Source: M2408 sp040386975 (GTDB taxonomy: Bacteria > Bacteroidota > Bacteroidia > Flavobacteriales_D > Crocinitomicaceae). Taken from it: a stretch of 64,000 nucleotides of DNA. Within the stretch, counting starts at the first letter, position 1; the number at the start of each line of letters is the position of its first letter. Position numbers and translations under genes: made by a program. The stretch is from NCBI GenBank assembly GCA_040386975.1, contig JAZKEO010000014.1, positions 26,794 to 90,793 of the forward strand, read 5' to 3'. This document shows positions 1 through 8,445 of this stretch, piece after piece. Below the pieces are notes generated by a model. That model worked only from the letters and a program-made list of their open reading frames with translations, was not told the DNA's origin and made no database searches.

Positions 1-69
1 ACAAACAAAATTTTATTTTTATCGCAAATTGAACTCCTTTTTGCCTTATTTCATATTCACAAATTTACT

Positions 70-1155
70 ATGATTAATCAAGATCAACTTAAAGAAATTA
101 ATAAACGTATTGAAGCCATTTCGGTTTATCTTAAGATTCCACAAAAAAGAATTGAGTTACAAGAAGTTGAATTAAAAACTCAAGATCCAAGCTTTTGGGA
201 CGATCCAAAAAAAGCTGAAATTCAAATGAAATCGCTTCGTTCAATCAAATATTGGATTGAAACTTACGATCATTTAAAACGTTCTTCAGATGATGTTGAG
301 GTTTTATTAGACTTCGTAAAAGAAGAAATGGCGGAAGAAAAAGAGTTAGACGACGCTTTTGCTACTTTATTAAAAGAAGTTGATGAATTGGAGCTTAAAA
401 ACATGCTTTCAGGTGAAGAAGATCAATTGAGTGCTGTTTTACAAATCACATCTGGTGCAGGAGGAACAGAAAGTTGCGATTGGGCTTCCATGTTGATGCG
501 TATGTACATGATGTGGGGACAAAAAAATGGCTACAAGCTAAAAGAATTGAATTTCCAAGAAGGCGATGTAGCTGGAATTAAAACTGTTACCATCGAATTT
601 GAAGGAGAGTTTGCTTTTGGTTATTTGAAAGGTGAAAACGGCGTACATCGTTTAGTCAGAATTTCTCCTTTTGATTCCAATGCAAAAAGACACACTTCTT
701 TCGTTTCTGTTTACGTTTATCCTTTGGTTGATGACACAATTGAAATTCACATCAATCCAGCAGATATTAGTTTTGAAACGTTCCGTTCGGGTGGTGCTGG
801 TGGACAAAATGTAAATAAAGTAGAAACAGCTGTTCGTTTACGTCACGCGCCTTCAGGAATTATCATTGAAAATTCAGAAGGTCGTTCACAATTAGGAAAC
901 AAAGAAAAAGCTATCCAATTATTGAAATCACAATTGTACGAATTGGAATACCGTGCGAAGATGGAAAAACGCAACGAAATTGAATCCAATAAGAAGAAAA
1001 TTGAGTGGGGTTCACAAATTCGTAACTATGTGATGCAACCTTACAAATTAGTGAAAGATGTCAGAACTGGCTATGAAACAAGTAATGTTGAAGCAGTAAT
1101 GGATGGTGATATTAGTGAGTTTTTGAAGGCATATTTGATGACCTACGGAAGTTAA
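70..1155 (+). CDS. prfB: Peptide chain release factor 2
   Basis: Class I release factor that reads UGA and UAA at the ribosomal A site and triggers peptidyl-tRNA hydrolysis. Seen: 361 residues, the usual RF2 length; the RF2-type codon-recognition tripeptide SPF at about 199-201; the catalytic GGQ at about 244-246 within SGGAGGQNVNK; a coiled N-terminal domain. The ATG at 70 aligns with the RF2 N-terminus. The place where many bacteria carry an in-frame UGA and a +1 frameshift (CTT TGA) here reads CTT AAG at 130-135, so the frame is continuous and the classical autoregulatory frameshift is absent. Followed after 62 bases by dxr on the same strand. Confidence 0.97.
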   Translation: MINQDQLKEINKRIEAISVYLKIPQKRIELQEVELKTQDPSFWDDPKKAEIQMKSLRSIKYWIETYDHLKRSSDDVEVLLDFVKEEMAEEKELDDAFATLLKEVDELELKNMLSGEEDQLSAVLQITSGAGGTESCDWASMLMRMYMMWGQKNGYKLKELNFQEGDVAGIKTVTIEFEGEFAFGYLKGENGVHRLVRISPFDSNAKRHTSFVSVYVYPLVDDTIEIHINPADISFETFRSGGAGGQNVNKVETAVRLRHAPSGIIIENSEGRSQLGNKEKAIQLLKSQLYELEYRAKMEKRNEIESNKKKIEWGSQIRNYVMQPYKLVKDVRTGYETSNVEAVMDGDISEFLKAYLMTYGS

Positions 1156-1161
1156 TTTCCG

Positions 1162-1190
1162 GACTTCAAAAATAGCTTTTTTTTCGTTGA
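1162..1190. repeat. Short 3'-flanking repeat, copy 1
   Basis: Just after the prfB stop lies CTTCAAAAATAG, then a T tract, then TTCGTTGAA. A similar block (CTTCAAAAAATAC, pyrimidines, TTCGTTGAA) follows the gene ending at 8307. The ends TTCAA/TTGAA can pair into a weak hairpin. Likely a dispersed intergenic element; function unknown. Confidence 0.4.
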
Positions 1191-1217
1191 AAATTAATTT
1201 TTAATTACTTTTACCAC

Positions 1218-2372
1218 ATGAAATCAAAAAAAGGAATAGCAATTTTAGGTTCTACAGGATCGATTGGAACACAAGCCTTAGAAGTATTAGAAGCTTATCC
1301 AGATTATTTTGATTTACAAGTTCTTACAGCAAATAACAATGCAGATTTATTAATCGAGCAAGCCAAGAAATTCAAGCCAAATTCGGTTGTAATTATCAAT
1401 GAAGTCTTTTATCAAAAAGTAAAAGACGCTCTTTGGAATGAAGACATCAAGGTTTTTTGTGGAGATGATGCAATGTCGCAAGCTGTTGAATCATCAGAAA
1501 TTGATATTGTTTTAACTGCACTAGTTGGTTATGCTGGTTTAAAGCCTACCATTGCTGCAATAAAAGCTAAAAAAACGATTGCATTAGCTAACAAAGAAAC
1601 CTTGGTTGTTGCTGGTGAATTGATTAAAAAATTAGCTCTAGAAAATGGCGTTCAAATTTATCCTGTTGATTCTGAGCATTCAGCTATTTTCCAATGTTTA
1701 GTTGGAGAATATCAAAATCCGATTGAAAAAATATATTTAACGGCTTCTGGAGGACCATTTCGTGGTTGGACAATCGACCAATTAAAAAAAGTCACCAAAG
1801 CACAAGCTTTAAAACACCCAAATTGGGTTATGGGAGCTAAAATCACAATAGATTCTGCTTCCTTGATGAATAAAGGTTTGGAAGTAATCGAAGCAAAATG
1901 GTTGTTTGACTTAAAAGCCGAACAAATTGATGTAATCGTTCATCCACAATCAATTGTACATTCTTTGGTGCAATTTGAAGACGGAAGTATGAAAGCTCAA
2001 ATGGGATTACCTGACATGAAATTGCCGATTCAATATGCTTTGACTTATCCAGAGCGTTTTGAAACAAATTTTCCACGTTTTAACTTCATGGATTATCCAA
2101 ATTTAACCTTTGAAAAACCAGACAGAGAAACGTTTCAGAACTTAAATTCTGCTTTTGAAGCCATGAACATGCTCGGAACTGCTGCTTGTGCTTTAAACGC
2201 AGCAAACGAAATAACAGTTCAAGCTTTTTTAGAGGAAAAAATTGGTTTTTTAGACATCGCTGAAATCAATCGAAAAGTGATGCATGCTACAACTTTTGTG
2301 AAAAATCCTGTTTACGAAGATTTTGTTGAAGTGGATAAAGAAGCGAGAAGACTTGCTTTTTTGGAGTTATGA
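1218..2372 (+). CDS. dxr: 1-deoxy-D-xylulose 5-phosphate reductoisomerase
   Basis: First committed enzyme of the MEP isoprenoid pathway: NADPH-dependent rearrangement and reduction of DXP to 2-C-methyl-D-erythritol 4-phosphate in the cytoplasm. Seen: N-terminal nucleotide-binding motif GSTGSIGTQ at residues 11-19, the NKETLVVAG block, the metal/substrate region DSEHSA near residues 151-156, and SASLMNKGLEVIEA near 213-226. Length 384 aa is normal for the family. The ATG at 1218 leaves only six residues before the Rossmann strand. A lipoprotein gene starts 32 bases after its stop on the same strand. Confidence 0.97.
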   Translation: MKSKKGIAILGSTGSIGTQALEVLEAYPDYFDLQVLTANNNADLLIEQAKKFKPNSVVIINEVFYQKVKDALWNEDIKVFCGDDAMSQAVESSEIDIVLTALVGYAGLKPTIAAIKAKKTIALANKETLVVAGELIKKLALENGVQIYPVDSEHSAIFQCLVGEYQNPIEKIYLTASGGPFRGWTIDQLKKVTKAQALKHPNWVMGAKITIDSASLMNKGLEVIEAKWLFDLKAEQIDVIVHPQSIVHSLVQFEDGSMKAQMGLPDMKLPIQYALTYPERFETNFPRFNFMDYPNLTFEKPDRETFQNLNSAFEAMNMLGTAACALNAANEITVQAFLEEKIGFLDIAEINRKVMHATTFVKNPVYEDFVEVDKEARRLAFLEL

Positions 2373-2404
2373 GTTAGATGAAAGTAATAATAAAACAACC
2401 GATA

Positions 2405-2926
2405 ATGAAATACACACTATTTTTTTTAATAGTGTTATTAAGTTGTGGTTGTGAGATTAAAACCGCTGAATCAAAAAATCATAATAAACTTGAAAGACAA
2501 GAAAATAAAGTTAATATTAAACCAAAATTTGAAGATTACTTAATTGAAAATGTCTTAACAAAAATAGATAACCAAACCCTTGATAAAATATACAATAAAA
2601 ACAAATCTCACTTTTCTCAATTCTACTATGACAGAAATGGACTTGAAGAATATTGCCAAATTTTCGCAGGCAAATATATAGCCATCGACATGTTGCAAGG
2701 TAGTGAAACTGTTTGTACCTATATTTTTGATTCTTCAACTGGTAAAATGTATGAATCCCCATTATTTATCTATAATTCAGAGTATAAGTCGAATAGTAAA
2801 TTATTTATTAAGGATTCAAAATTAAATGACAATCAAAAAGAAGAATGTAAGGAATCTCCTTTTGATTGCAGTACGAAATACTACTTATGGCATGAAGAAG
2901 ATAAAGAGTTTAGATTAATAAAATAG
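2405..2926 (+). CDS. Hypothetical lipoprotein
   Basis: Not recognised. The 173-residue product starts MKYTLFFLIVLLSCGCEIK, a short basic start, a hydrophobic stretch and a lipobox (LLSC or SCGC), so it should be a lipoprotein. An in-frame ATG at 2378 would add nine residues but spoils the signal peptide, so 2405 is preferred. The mature part is rich in Lys, Asn and Tyr with several Cys (CQIF, ETVCTY, EECKES, DCSTKY) that could form disulphides. It is clearly more A/T-rich than dxr, 32 bases upstream, and may be co-transcribed with it. Confidence 0.7.
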   Translation: MKYTLFFLIVLLSCGCEIKTAESKNHNKLERQENKVNIKPKFEDYLIENVLTKIDNQTLDKIYNKNKSHFSQFYYDRNGLEEYCQIFAGKYIAIDMLQGSETVCTYIFDSSTGKMYESPLFIYNSEYKSNSKLFIKDSKLNDNQKEECKESPFDCSTKYYLWHEEDKEFRLIK

Positions 2927-3020
2927 GCGATCGCGAGAGGGTAAAACGTTAACTCAACACTCATAACTCATAACTCATAACTTTTTTTATCGTAACTTTG
3001 CGGAAAATAAATCAATTTTC
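2927..3020. repeat. Intergenic gap with palindrome and CTCATAA tandem repeat
   Basis: Contains GCGATCGC (2928-2935, perfect palindrome) and a head-to-tail run of about three ACTCATA units (2959-2981). Related CTCATAACT words recur at 39850-39885 and 63828-63850. The rlmN promoter element follows at 2993. Confidence 0.55.
2993..3000 (+). promoter_or_regulatory. -7 promoter element for rlmN (TAACTTTG)
   Basis: Matches the Bacteroidota sigma-70 -7 consensus TAnnTTTG and ends 20 bases before the TTG start of rlmN. No clear -33 TTG was picked out. Confidence 0.6.
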
Positions 3021-4094
3021 TTGTCAAATTCCTTAATAAATATTCGAAATCTTAGCTTAGAAGAACTCAGTCAAGCAGTAATTTCTTTGGGTGAAAAATC
3101 GTTTCGTGCCAAACAAATTTACGAATGGTTATGGCAAAAAAATGCTGGAACATTTGAAGAAATGTCGAGTTTAGGAAAAGCTTTTCGCGAGAAATTAGAA
3201 CAACAGTATTTCATTGATAAAATTGTGTTGGACGACCAACAAATCAGTTCCGACAAGACAATAAAATGTGCTTTTGAAGTTGAAAAAGGCAAAGTTGTTG
3301 AAGGTGTTTTAATTCCTACAAAATCACGTACAACTGCTTGTATTTCATCTCAAGTTGGTTGCAGTTTGTCTTGTGCTTTTTGTGCAACGGGTCGTTTGAA
3401 GTTAATGCGAAATTTAAGTGCTGGAGAAATTGTAGATCAAGTAGTTTATTTGAGAAATCAAGCTGAAAGTCGTTACCAACAAAACCTCACAAACATTGTT
3501 TACATGGGAATGGGCGAACCTTTGTTGAATTACAAAAATGTACTTCGTTCGACCGAAATTTTGTGCTCAGAAAATGGTTTGGGAATTTCTCCAAGACGCA
3601 TCACTGTTTCAACTGCTGGAATTGCAAAAATGATCAAAAAATTGGGCGATGATGAAGTGAAATTCAATTTAGCTTTGTCGCTTCACGCAGCAAATGATGT
3701 GAAACGAGATAAATTAATGGAAATTAATGAAAGTAATAATCTTGAATCTTTACGAGAAGCCTTGATTTATTTTCATCAAAAAACGGATTCACGCGTTACT
3801 TTTGAATACATTATTTTCAAAGATTTTAATGACAATTTGGAAGATGCACAAGAATTAGCTGAATTTGCAAAATGTGTTCCTTGTAAAATCAACATCATCG
3901 AATACAATCCAATTGATGATGGAATTTACCAGCAAGCAGATGCAAACAAAGTGGCTGCTTTTGCACAGTATTTAGAAGACCGGAATTTAATTGTTAACGT
4001 CAGAAGAAGCCGTGGAAAAGACATCGATGCTGCTTGTGGACAATTGGCAAATAAAAATAAAACGATTAATTCTGAAGATCGGGTTTTGAAGTAA
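3021..4094 (+). CDS. rlmN: Dual-specificity 23S rRNA A2503 / tRNA A37 C2-methyltransferase
   Basis: Radical-SAM enzyme that methylates C2 of A2503 in 23S rRNA and of A37 in tRNAs. Seen: the CX3CX2C cluster motif CSLSCAFC at residues 114-121 followed by ATG, MGMGEPLLN, the SLHAAND block, and the C-terminal SRGKDIDAACGQL segment holding the second catalytic Cys. Length 357 aa is typical. The start is TTG at 3021: an in-frame TAA lies at 3009-3011, no ATG occurs near the N-terminus, and the promoter element ends at 3000. Stands alone between intergenic repeats. Confidence 0.95.
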   Translation: MSNSLINIRNLSLEELSQAVISLGEKSFRAKQIYEWLWQKNAGTFEEMSSLGKAFREKLEQQYFIDKIVLDDQQISSDKTIKCAFEVEKGKVVEGVLIPTKSRTTACISSQVGCSLSCAFCATGRLKLMRNLSAGEIVDQVVYLRNQAESRYQQNLTNIVYMGMGEPLLNYKNVLRSTEILCSENGLGISPRRITVSTAGIAKMIKKLGDDEVKFNLALSLHAANDVKRDKLMEINESNNLESLREALIYFHQKTDSRVTFEYIIFKDFNDNLEDAQELAEFAKCVPCKINIIEYNPIDDGIYQQADANKVAAFAQYLEDRNLIVNVRRSRGKDIDAACGQLANKNKTINSEDRVLK

Positions 4095-4400
4095 TTTCTT
4101 TTCAACTTTTTCTAGTCAAAAAGTTGAGCAAAAGACATGGCTTATATTTAATTTTACCCACAATTTCTTTCCTGCAATATGATTATCGTTTCAAAGTGGG
4201 TAATTTTATTCATTCCTAAAACTCTAAAATATCAATGAGCAAGTCCATTTCATTACCTACCCTCTCTAACGTTCAGTCTTCAAAAGTTTTACTTTTTCTT
4301 ATTTCTATTTTTACGAGTTTCAGTTCAATCTTAAAAACATTAAATATTAGGCCGATTTTTGTTCTTAAGAAATTTATCTCCCACATTTTTTAGAACCTAT
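4095..4400. other. 306-base gap without a gene
   Basis: Between convergent rlmN and wecB. Holds a hairpin CAACTTTTT/AAAAAGTTG (4103-4126, 9-bp stem), a possible rlmN terminator although no T run follows, and a wider inverted repeat TTACCCAC (about 4155-4162) with GTGGGTAA (about 4196-4203). The rest is A/T-rich with no usable frame. No tRNA or riboswitch seen. Confidence 0.6.
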
Positions 4401-5546
4401 TTAAATCTCTTCACAGATTTTCTTTACGATAAATTCTGCCGCTTTTCCATCGCCAAATAAATTGGGATAAGTAAAATCATTTTTATTCAATAAAAAATTC
4501 GTTGCAGAGATAATTTTTTCAGAATCAGCATCAGTTAAAATTGCATTTCCATTTTCAACAATTTCAATCCATTCTGTTTGTGGACGAAGAATCACACATG
4601 GTTTTTCGAAAAAATAAGCTTCCTTTTGCAAACCTCCGCTATCGGTAACAATCATGCGTGAATTTTTTTCAAGCGAAATAATATCTAAAAATCCAGCGGG
4701 AGGAATGATTTTGAAATCGTTGTTCGATTCAATTTCTTGTAGCAATTCAGTTTTCAACAAATCCGCCATCATTTTTTTTGTACGAGGATGAAGCGGTAAA
4801 ACAATTTTTAAAGAAGTCGCTTTTTGAATATCAAGCAAGGCTGAAAAAATAGCGTTTAATTTTTCTGTATCGTCCGTATTTGCGTTGCGATGAATGGTAA
4901 CAAGAATAAATTTATTTTCTTCCAAATTTAATTCCTTCATCAAAGTTGCATTTGAGTCAGAGACTTTAGAAAAATGCAAACTGTTATCAAACATAATATC
5001 ACCACACAAATAAACGTTTGGCTTATCAATTGTCGCTTTATTATCGTGAGTTAAATCAAAGCCTTCTTTTTCTAAATTATTTATGGCTGTTTTTGTTGGA
5101 CAAAACAACAATGTCGAAACATGATCACTCATGATACGATTAATTTCCTCTGGCATACTTTTGTTAAAGCTTCTCAAACCAGCTTCAACGTGAATCACTG
5201 GAATATGAATTTTTGAAGCTGCTAAAGCACCAGCTAAAGTAGAATTTGTGTCACCGTAAATCAATAAACCATCCGCTTTTTCTGAAATAATTATTTCTTC
5301 AAGACCTTTCATGATTTCCGCCGTTTGATTGGCATGAGAAGAACTTCCAGCGTTTAAATTGTATTTTGGTTTAGGAATATTCATTTCAGTGAAAAAAATA
5401 TCAGACATGTTTTCATCGTAATGTTGACCTGTGTGAACAATTATTTCTTCAATTAAGTCTGAAAACTCATTTTTAATCGCTCTACTAATTGCCGAAGCTT
5501 TAATGATTTGTGGTCTTGCACCAATGATTGTGATAATTTTTTTCAT
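4401..5546 (-). CDS. wecB: UDP-N-acetylglucosamine 2-epimerase (non-hydrolysing)
   Basis: Interconverts UDP-GlcNAc and UDP-ManNAc, supplying ManNAc-type sugars for surface polysaccharide. Seen: N-terminal IIGARPQIIKAS, YGDTNSTLAGALAA with the catalytic-type Asp, HVEAGLRSFNKSMPEEINR with the conserved Glu and Arg residues, TIHRNANTD, and TDSGGLQKEAYF near the UDP site. Length 381 aa fits the family. No other polysaccharide genes are adjacent, so its end product cannot be deduced here. ATG at 5546 begins MKKIITIIGARP, the canonical N-terminus. Confidence 0.95.
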   Translation of the reverse strand: MKKIITIIGARPQIIKASAISRAIKNEFSDLIEEIIVHTGQHYDENMSDIFFTEMNIPKPKYNLNAGSSSHANQTAEIMKGLEEIIISEKADGLLIYGDTNSTLAGALAASKIHIPVIHVEAGLRSFNKSMPEEINRIMSDHVSTLLFCPTKTAINNLEKEGFDLTHDNKATIDKPNVYLCGDIMFDNSLHFSKVSDSNATLMKELNLEENKFILVTIHRNANTDDTEKLNAIFSALLDIQKATSLKIVLPLHPRTKKMMADLLKTELLQEIESNNDFKIIPPAGFLDIISLEKNSRMIVTDSGGLQKEAYFFEKPCVILRPQTEWIEIVENGNAILTDADSEKIISATNFLLNKNDFTYPNLFGDGKAAEFIVKKICEEI

Positions 5547-5637
5547 TTAAAATTTAATTCTAAATGTTAAAATTAAGTATAATCCTACTATGAAAAAGCA
5601 TGAATATTAAATTTTAAATTTATTTGATGAAAAAATT

Positions 5638-5645
5638 TATCTTTG
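5638..5645 (+). promoter_or_regulatory. -7 promoter element TATCTTTG
   Basis: TAnnTTTG match upstream of the envelope-protein gene. It overlaps the earliest possible TTG start (5643), which argues that translation begins downstream, at GTG 5658. Confidence 0.55.
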
Positions 5646-5657
5646 CTTAAAAAAATC

Positions 5658-6512
5658 GTGAAAAAAAGTTCTAAATTCCTTTTATTTTCTTTCGCTCAAA
5701 TTTTAATCTCAAATTTCACTTTTTCGCAAGTAGAGTTTAGTTTAAATACGGCTTATTCCTTTTCAACTCCCAACAATATTATTGGAATTCAAGAAAAAGA
5801 TGTTTTGGAATCTGATTTATCGCTTTCGAATATCACTGGAAGTTTGGCTTCGGGAATCAATTTTGGTTTAACGACAAATATCAAGATTCATGAACACGTA
5901 AAATTGTGTTTAGGTTTTGACATGCTTCAAGGAAATGAAGTTTTATTCTCAAATTATGATCGAAATGATACAATCATAAAACTTACTGGAACTACGAATC
6001 AAAAACGGTTTACGCCAGGATTTATGTTTCATTTTCCAACAAAAAAAGTAAATTTCTATGTGAAAACAAGTTTAGTTTTACCTCTAAAAACGGAAAGTGA
6101 ATTTTATGAAACAAGTTCAGTAAAATCAAGTGGAGCATCTATTTTCACAAAACGGAATTTAATGAATTACAATTTTAACTTAGGTTTTCAGTATGCTTTA
6201 GGGGCAGAAGTAAATTTAAATAAATCATTCAAATTTTCACTTTCTTTAGAGTCTATTTCAAACAATCTGACTGTCAAATCATCGCATTTAGCAGAATCAA
6301 CTCAATATAATAGTAACCAAATTGAAAACTTAACTTTTTATGATAAAAACACGAATTATCACAAAAACTTAAACAACTTTTCTAACAATTTAAGCTATAA
6401 TGAATTCACTTCTAGCGATAAAGCAAAGGATGAATTAACTTTTGCTCACAATTTTTCATCATTACTTGTAAAAATTTCCTTTATTTATATTTTAAAAATG
6501 AAGTCAGAATAG
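5658..6512 (+). CDS. Hypothetical exported, probably outer-membrane beta-barrel protein
   Basis: Not assigned to a named family. About 284 residues beginning with a basic segment and a hydrophobic stretch ending near FTFSQVEF, a typical signal peptide for this phylum. The rest alternates polar and hydrophobic residues in short strands (GLTTNIKIHEHVKLCLGFDML, GFQYALGAEVNLN, LLVKISFIYILK) and ends with an aromatic-rich strand, as in small outer-membrane barrels. GTG at 5658 is preferred because TATCTTTG covers the TTG at 5643; either is non-ATG. Diverges from wecB. Confidence 0.65.
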   Translation: MKKSSKFLLFSFAQILISNFTFSQVEFSLNTAYSFSTPNNIIGIQEKDVLESDLSLSNITGSLASGINFGLTTNIKIHEHVKLCLGFDMLQGNEVLFSNYDRNDTIIKLTGTTNQKRFTPGFMFHFPTKKVNFYVKTSLVLPLKTESEFYETSSVKSSGASIFTKRNLMNYNFNLGFQYALGAEVNLNKSFKFSLSLESISNNLTVKSSHLAESTQYNSNQIENLTFYDKNTNYHKNLNNFSNNLSYNEFTSSDKAKDELTFAHNFSSLLVKISFIYILKMKSE

Positions 6513-6584
6513 ATTCATTCGTGCTCAATTTTATCTCATTTGTCGATTAGTTTAAAAAAAAGTGATATTTTCTTTGATTTTTCA

Positions 6585-6614
6585 TTGCAGATACAAAAAA
6601 AGAGCTTATCTTTG
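6585..6614 (+). promoter_or_regulatory. Promoter of the candidate small RNA
   Basis: -33-type TTG at 6585-6587 and -7 element TATCTTTG at 6607-6614, separated by 19 bases, within the usual Bacteroidota spacing. One of the best full promoters in the window, although no start codon follows for about 190 bases. Confidence 0.7.
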
Positions 6615-6617
6615 TAG

Positions 6618-6714
6618 TACAAATACAATTTTCATAGGTTGATTTGGTTTTATAGTTTTAGCATGGTTAGGTAATAAAAAGAGGAGTGGATCTACGAGGT
6701 ACACTCCTCTTTTT
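6618..6714 (+). ncRNA. Candidate small RNA or terminated leader
   Basis: About 95 nt between a strong promoter (TATCTTTG, 6607-6614) and a strong intrinsic terminator (stem 6676-6714). The body has no credible reading frame: it contains GGTTGATTTGG and GCATGGTTAGG. The following protein gene starts at 6805, 90 bases beyond the terminator. This is the pattern of an independent small RNA; a transcription attenuator for the downstream gene is the alternative. Not matched to a named RNA family from memory; a 6S-like RNA or another Flavobacteria-type RNA is possible but unproven. Confidence 0.6.
6676..6714 (+). terminator. Intrinsic terminator of candidate small RNA
   Basis: 13-bp perfect stem: AAAAAGAGGAGTG (6676-6688) with CACTCCTCTTTTT (6702-6714), 13-base loop, T-rich right arm. 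Confidence 0.85.
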
Positions 6715-6804
6715 AGTTTATGCAATTTGAGATTTATTCTTTTAAATTTGTTTGTCTCAATTATTGTTTTTATTTTCGAGAAAAATTAACAAATTTTGTA
6801 TAAA

Positions 6805-8307
6805 ATGAAAAAACTAACCATACTCTCAACCTTTATTTTAACAGTAAATTTTCTTTTTTCACAAACGCAAGGAATTGCTTACACGACTGTTGGTAAAGGA
6901 GTGGCAACAACATTTGTTACTGATTATCATTGTTTGGGAATCAACACTTCAGCTTTGGGTTGGGGTTCTGGTTACGATAAACTAAAAATTACAACAGGAG
7001 CTTTTGAAATGAATGGAGGAATGTATTCTGATGCCTTCAACAGTACAAAATTAAAAAATTTAGCAAAATCTGTTTATCATCAAATTATTAGAGATTCCTC
7101 AGCAAAATTTGATTTTAATGCTCAAAAAGAAGCCGCTGCGGAATACGCTGAAAAAGGTATTACCATTGACGGTCAATACAATTGGGGAGGATTTTCTTAC
7201 CAAGGAAAAAGATTGGGTGGTATCGCTTTTAGTGTTACAGAAAATTACAATTGGTACTCCAAACTCAACAATGACTTAACTGATATTATGTTTAGAGGAA
7301 AATTAGCTTCTTATTTTGACTCCTTAACTGTAGTCATTGGAACTGATACATCCGTTATTGCAAATTCTGAGAATTTAAGTCAAGACACCTTAGATGGTGT
7401 GATTTTAGGAAATATTTCTGTACCACTAAAATTAAGTGCATTAACAAAAGGTTCTGCAATACGTATGAATTGGACACGTTCATACAATTTTGGTTATGGT
7501 AGAAAAGTATTTGGAAAAGATTCTCTTTTTGTAATTTATGCTGGAGTTGGTGGGCGTTTTATTCAATCTATGGCCATGTTTGATTTGAAATCTGATGACG
7601 ATGGTTTAAGTTTAAGTTCTTCAATTACTCCTGCTTTTAAAATCAATTATGGAGATGTTGCACAAACAAATCCGAGTTCTTTCTTGAATTACAAAGGAGG
7701 TATTCCTCCAGCTGTTGGAAATGGTTTTGGCTTGGATTTTTCTATCAGTACAATTTTATTCAATAAATTAAAAGTTGCTATGTCTGTAAACAACATTGGT
7801 TATGTGGAATACAAACGAAACGTTTATAAAGTAAAAGATACCTTAGTTGGGAATATTGGTTTACCAGGACTGAACCTAGAAAACGAAAATTTAATGGATG
7901 GCGTTGGCCAATTATTAAAAACTGGTTCTATTTTAACCTTAGTTGGTGAAGAAAAATTCAAATTAAACAATGCAGCAACTTTTCGTTTGGGAGCGAGTTT
8001 TCATCCTTTTAAATTCTTAAGTTTTGGTTTCGACATGGTTGCTCCATTTGACAAAGAAAATCCTGGAAGTATTCAAAGTACAATCATTTCATTTGGTGGA
8101 GATATCAAACCTTTTAGATGGATGGCAATTAGCGTTGGTTATCTACAAGGAGGAATTTACAAAAAGAATATGCCCTTAGGAATTAATTTCATTTTAAAAG
8201 AAGGAAAATATGAATTAGGAATAGCTTCAAGAGATGCTTTAACTTTTTTCACTTCAACTTCAAATACTGTTTCGGGAGCGATGGGAGTTGCAAGATTACG
8301 TTTTTAA
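6805..8307 (+). CDS. DUF5723-like outer-membrane protein
   Basis: About 500 residues, similar in build to Bacteroidota proteins labelled DUF5723. Signal peptide MKKLTILSTFILTVNFLFSQ, then an early glycine-rich segment (GIAYTTVGKGVATTF, GINTSALGWG) typical of secreted porin-like barrels, many alternating strands, and a final aromatic residue (GVARLRF). Start chosen at ATG 6805; an in-frame TTG at 6796 adds only three residues. No enzymatic motif; a structural or transport role in the outer membrane is inference. Lies downstream of the candidate small RNA. Confidence 0.75.
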   Translation: MKKLTILSTFILTVNFLFSQTQGIAYTTVGKGVATTFVTDYHCLGINTSALGWGSGYDKLKITTGAFEMNGGMYSDAFNSTKLKNLAKSVYHQIIRDSSAKFDFNAQKEAAAEYAEKGITIDGQYNWGGFSYQGKRLGGIAFSVTENYNWYSKLNNDLTDIMFRGKLASYFDSLTVVIGTDTSVIANSENLSQDTLDGVILGNISVPLKLSALTKGSAIRMNWTRSYNFGYGRKVFGKDSLFVIYAGVGGRFIQSMAMFDLKSDDDGLSLSSSITPAFKINYGDVAQTNPSSFLNYKGGIPPAVGNGFGLDFSISTILFNKLKVAMSVNNIGYVEYKRNVYKVKDTLVGNIGLPGLNLENENLMDGVGQLLKTGSILTLVGEEKFKLNNAATFRLGASFHPFKFLSFGFDMVAPFDKENPGSIQSTIISFGGDIKPFRWMAISVGYLQGGIYKKNMPLGINFILKEGKYELGIASRDALTFFTSTSNTVSGAMGVARLRF

Positions 8308-8310
8308 CGG

Positions 8311-8339
8311 GCTTCAAAAAATACCCTTTTCTTCGTTGA
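8311..8339. repeat. Short 3'-flanking repeat, copy 2
   Basis: CTTCAAAAAATACCC, pyrimidine run, TTCGTTGAA; resembles 1162-1190 and also lies directly after a stop codon. Confidence 0.4.
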
Positions 8340-8360
8340 ACTTCCATTTTAAAATGCTCA

Positions 8361-8374
8361 TCAGCCGCGGCTGA
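8361..8374. repeat. Perfect 14-bp palindrome TCAGCCGCGGCTGA
   Basis: G/C-rich palindrome in an A/T-rich gap between converging genes (8308-8445). It stands out from background composition; probably a dispersed intergenic palindrome. Confidence 0.6.
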
Positions 8375-8445
8375 CTCCGCTTTAAAAATCTTGTTCGCCT
8401 AAAAAAGGCTAATTTTTAGAACCCCTTAAATTTATCACAATAATT

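Noticed and set aside
2961..2981. CTCATAA tandem repeat as a CRISPR-like array
   Set aside because: Units are seven bases with no spacers; simple intergenic repeat.
6618..6714. tRNA or tmRNA at the candidate small RNA
   Set aside because: No cloverleaf arms, no TTCGA-type T loop and no CCA end.
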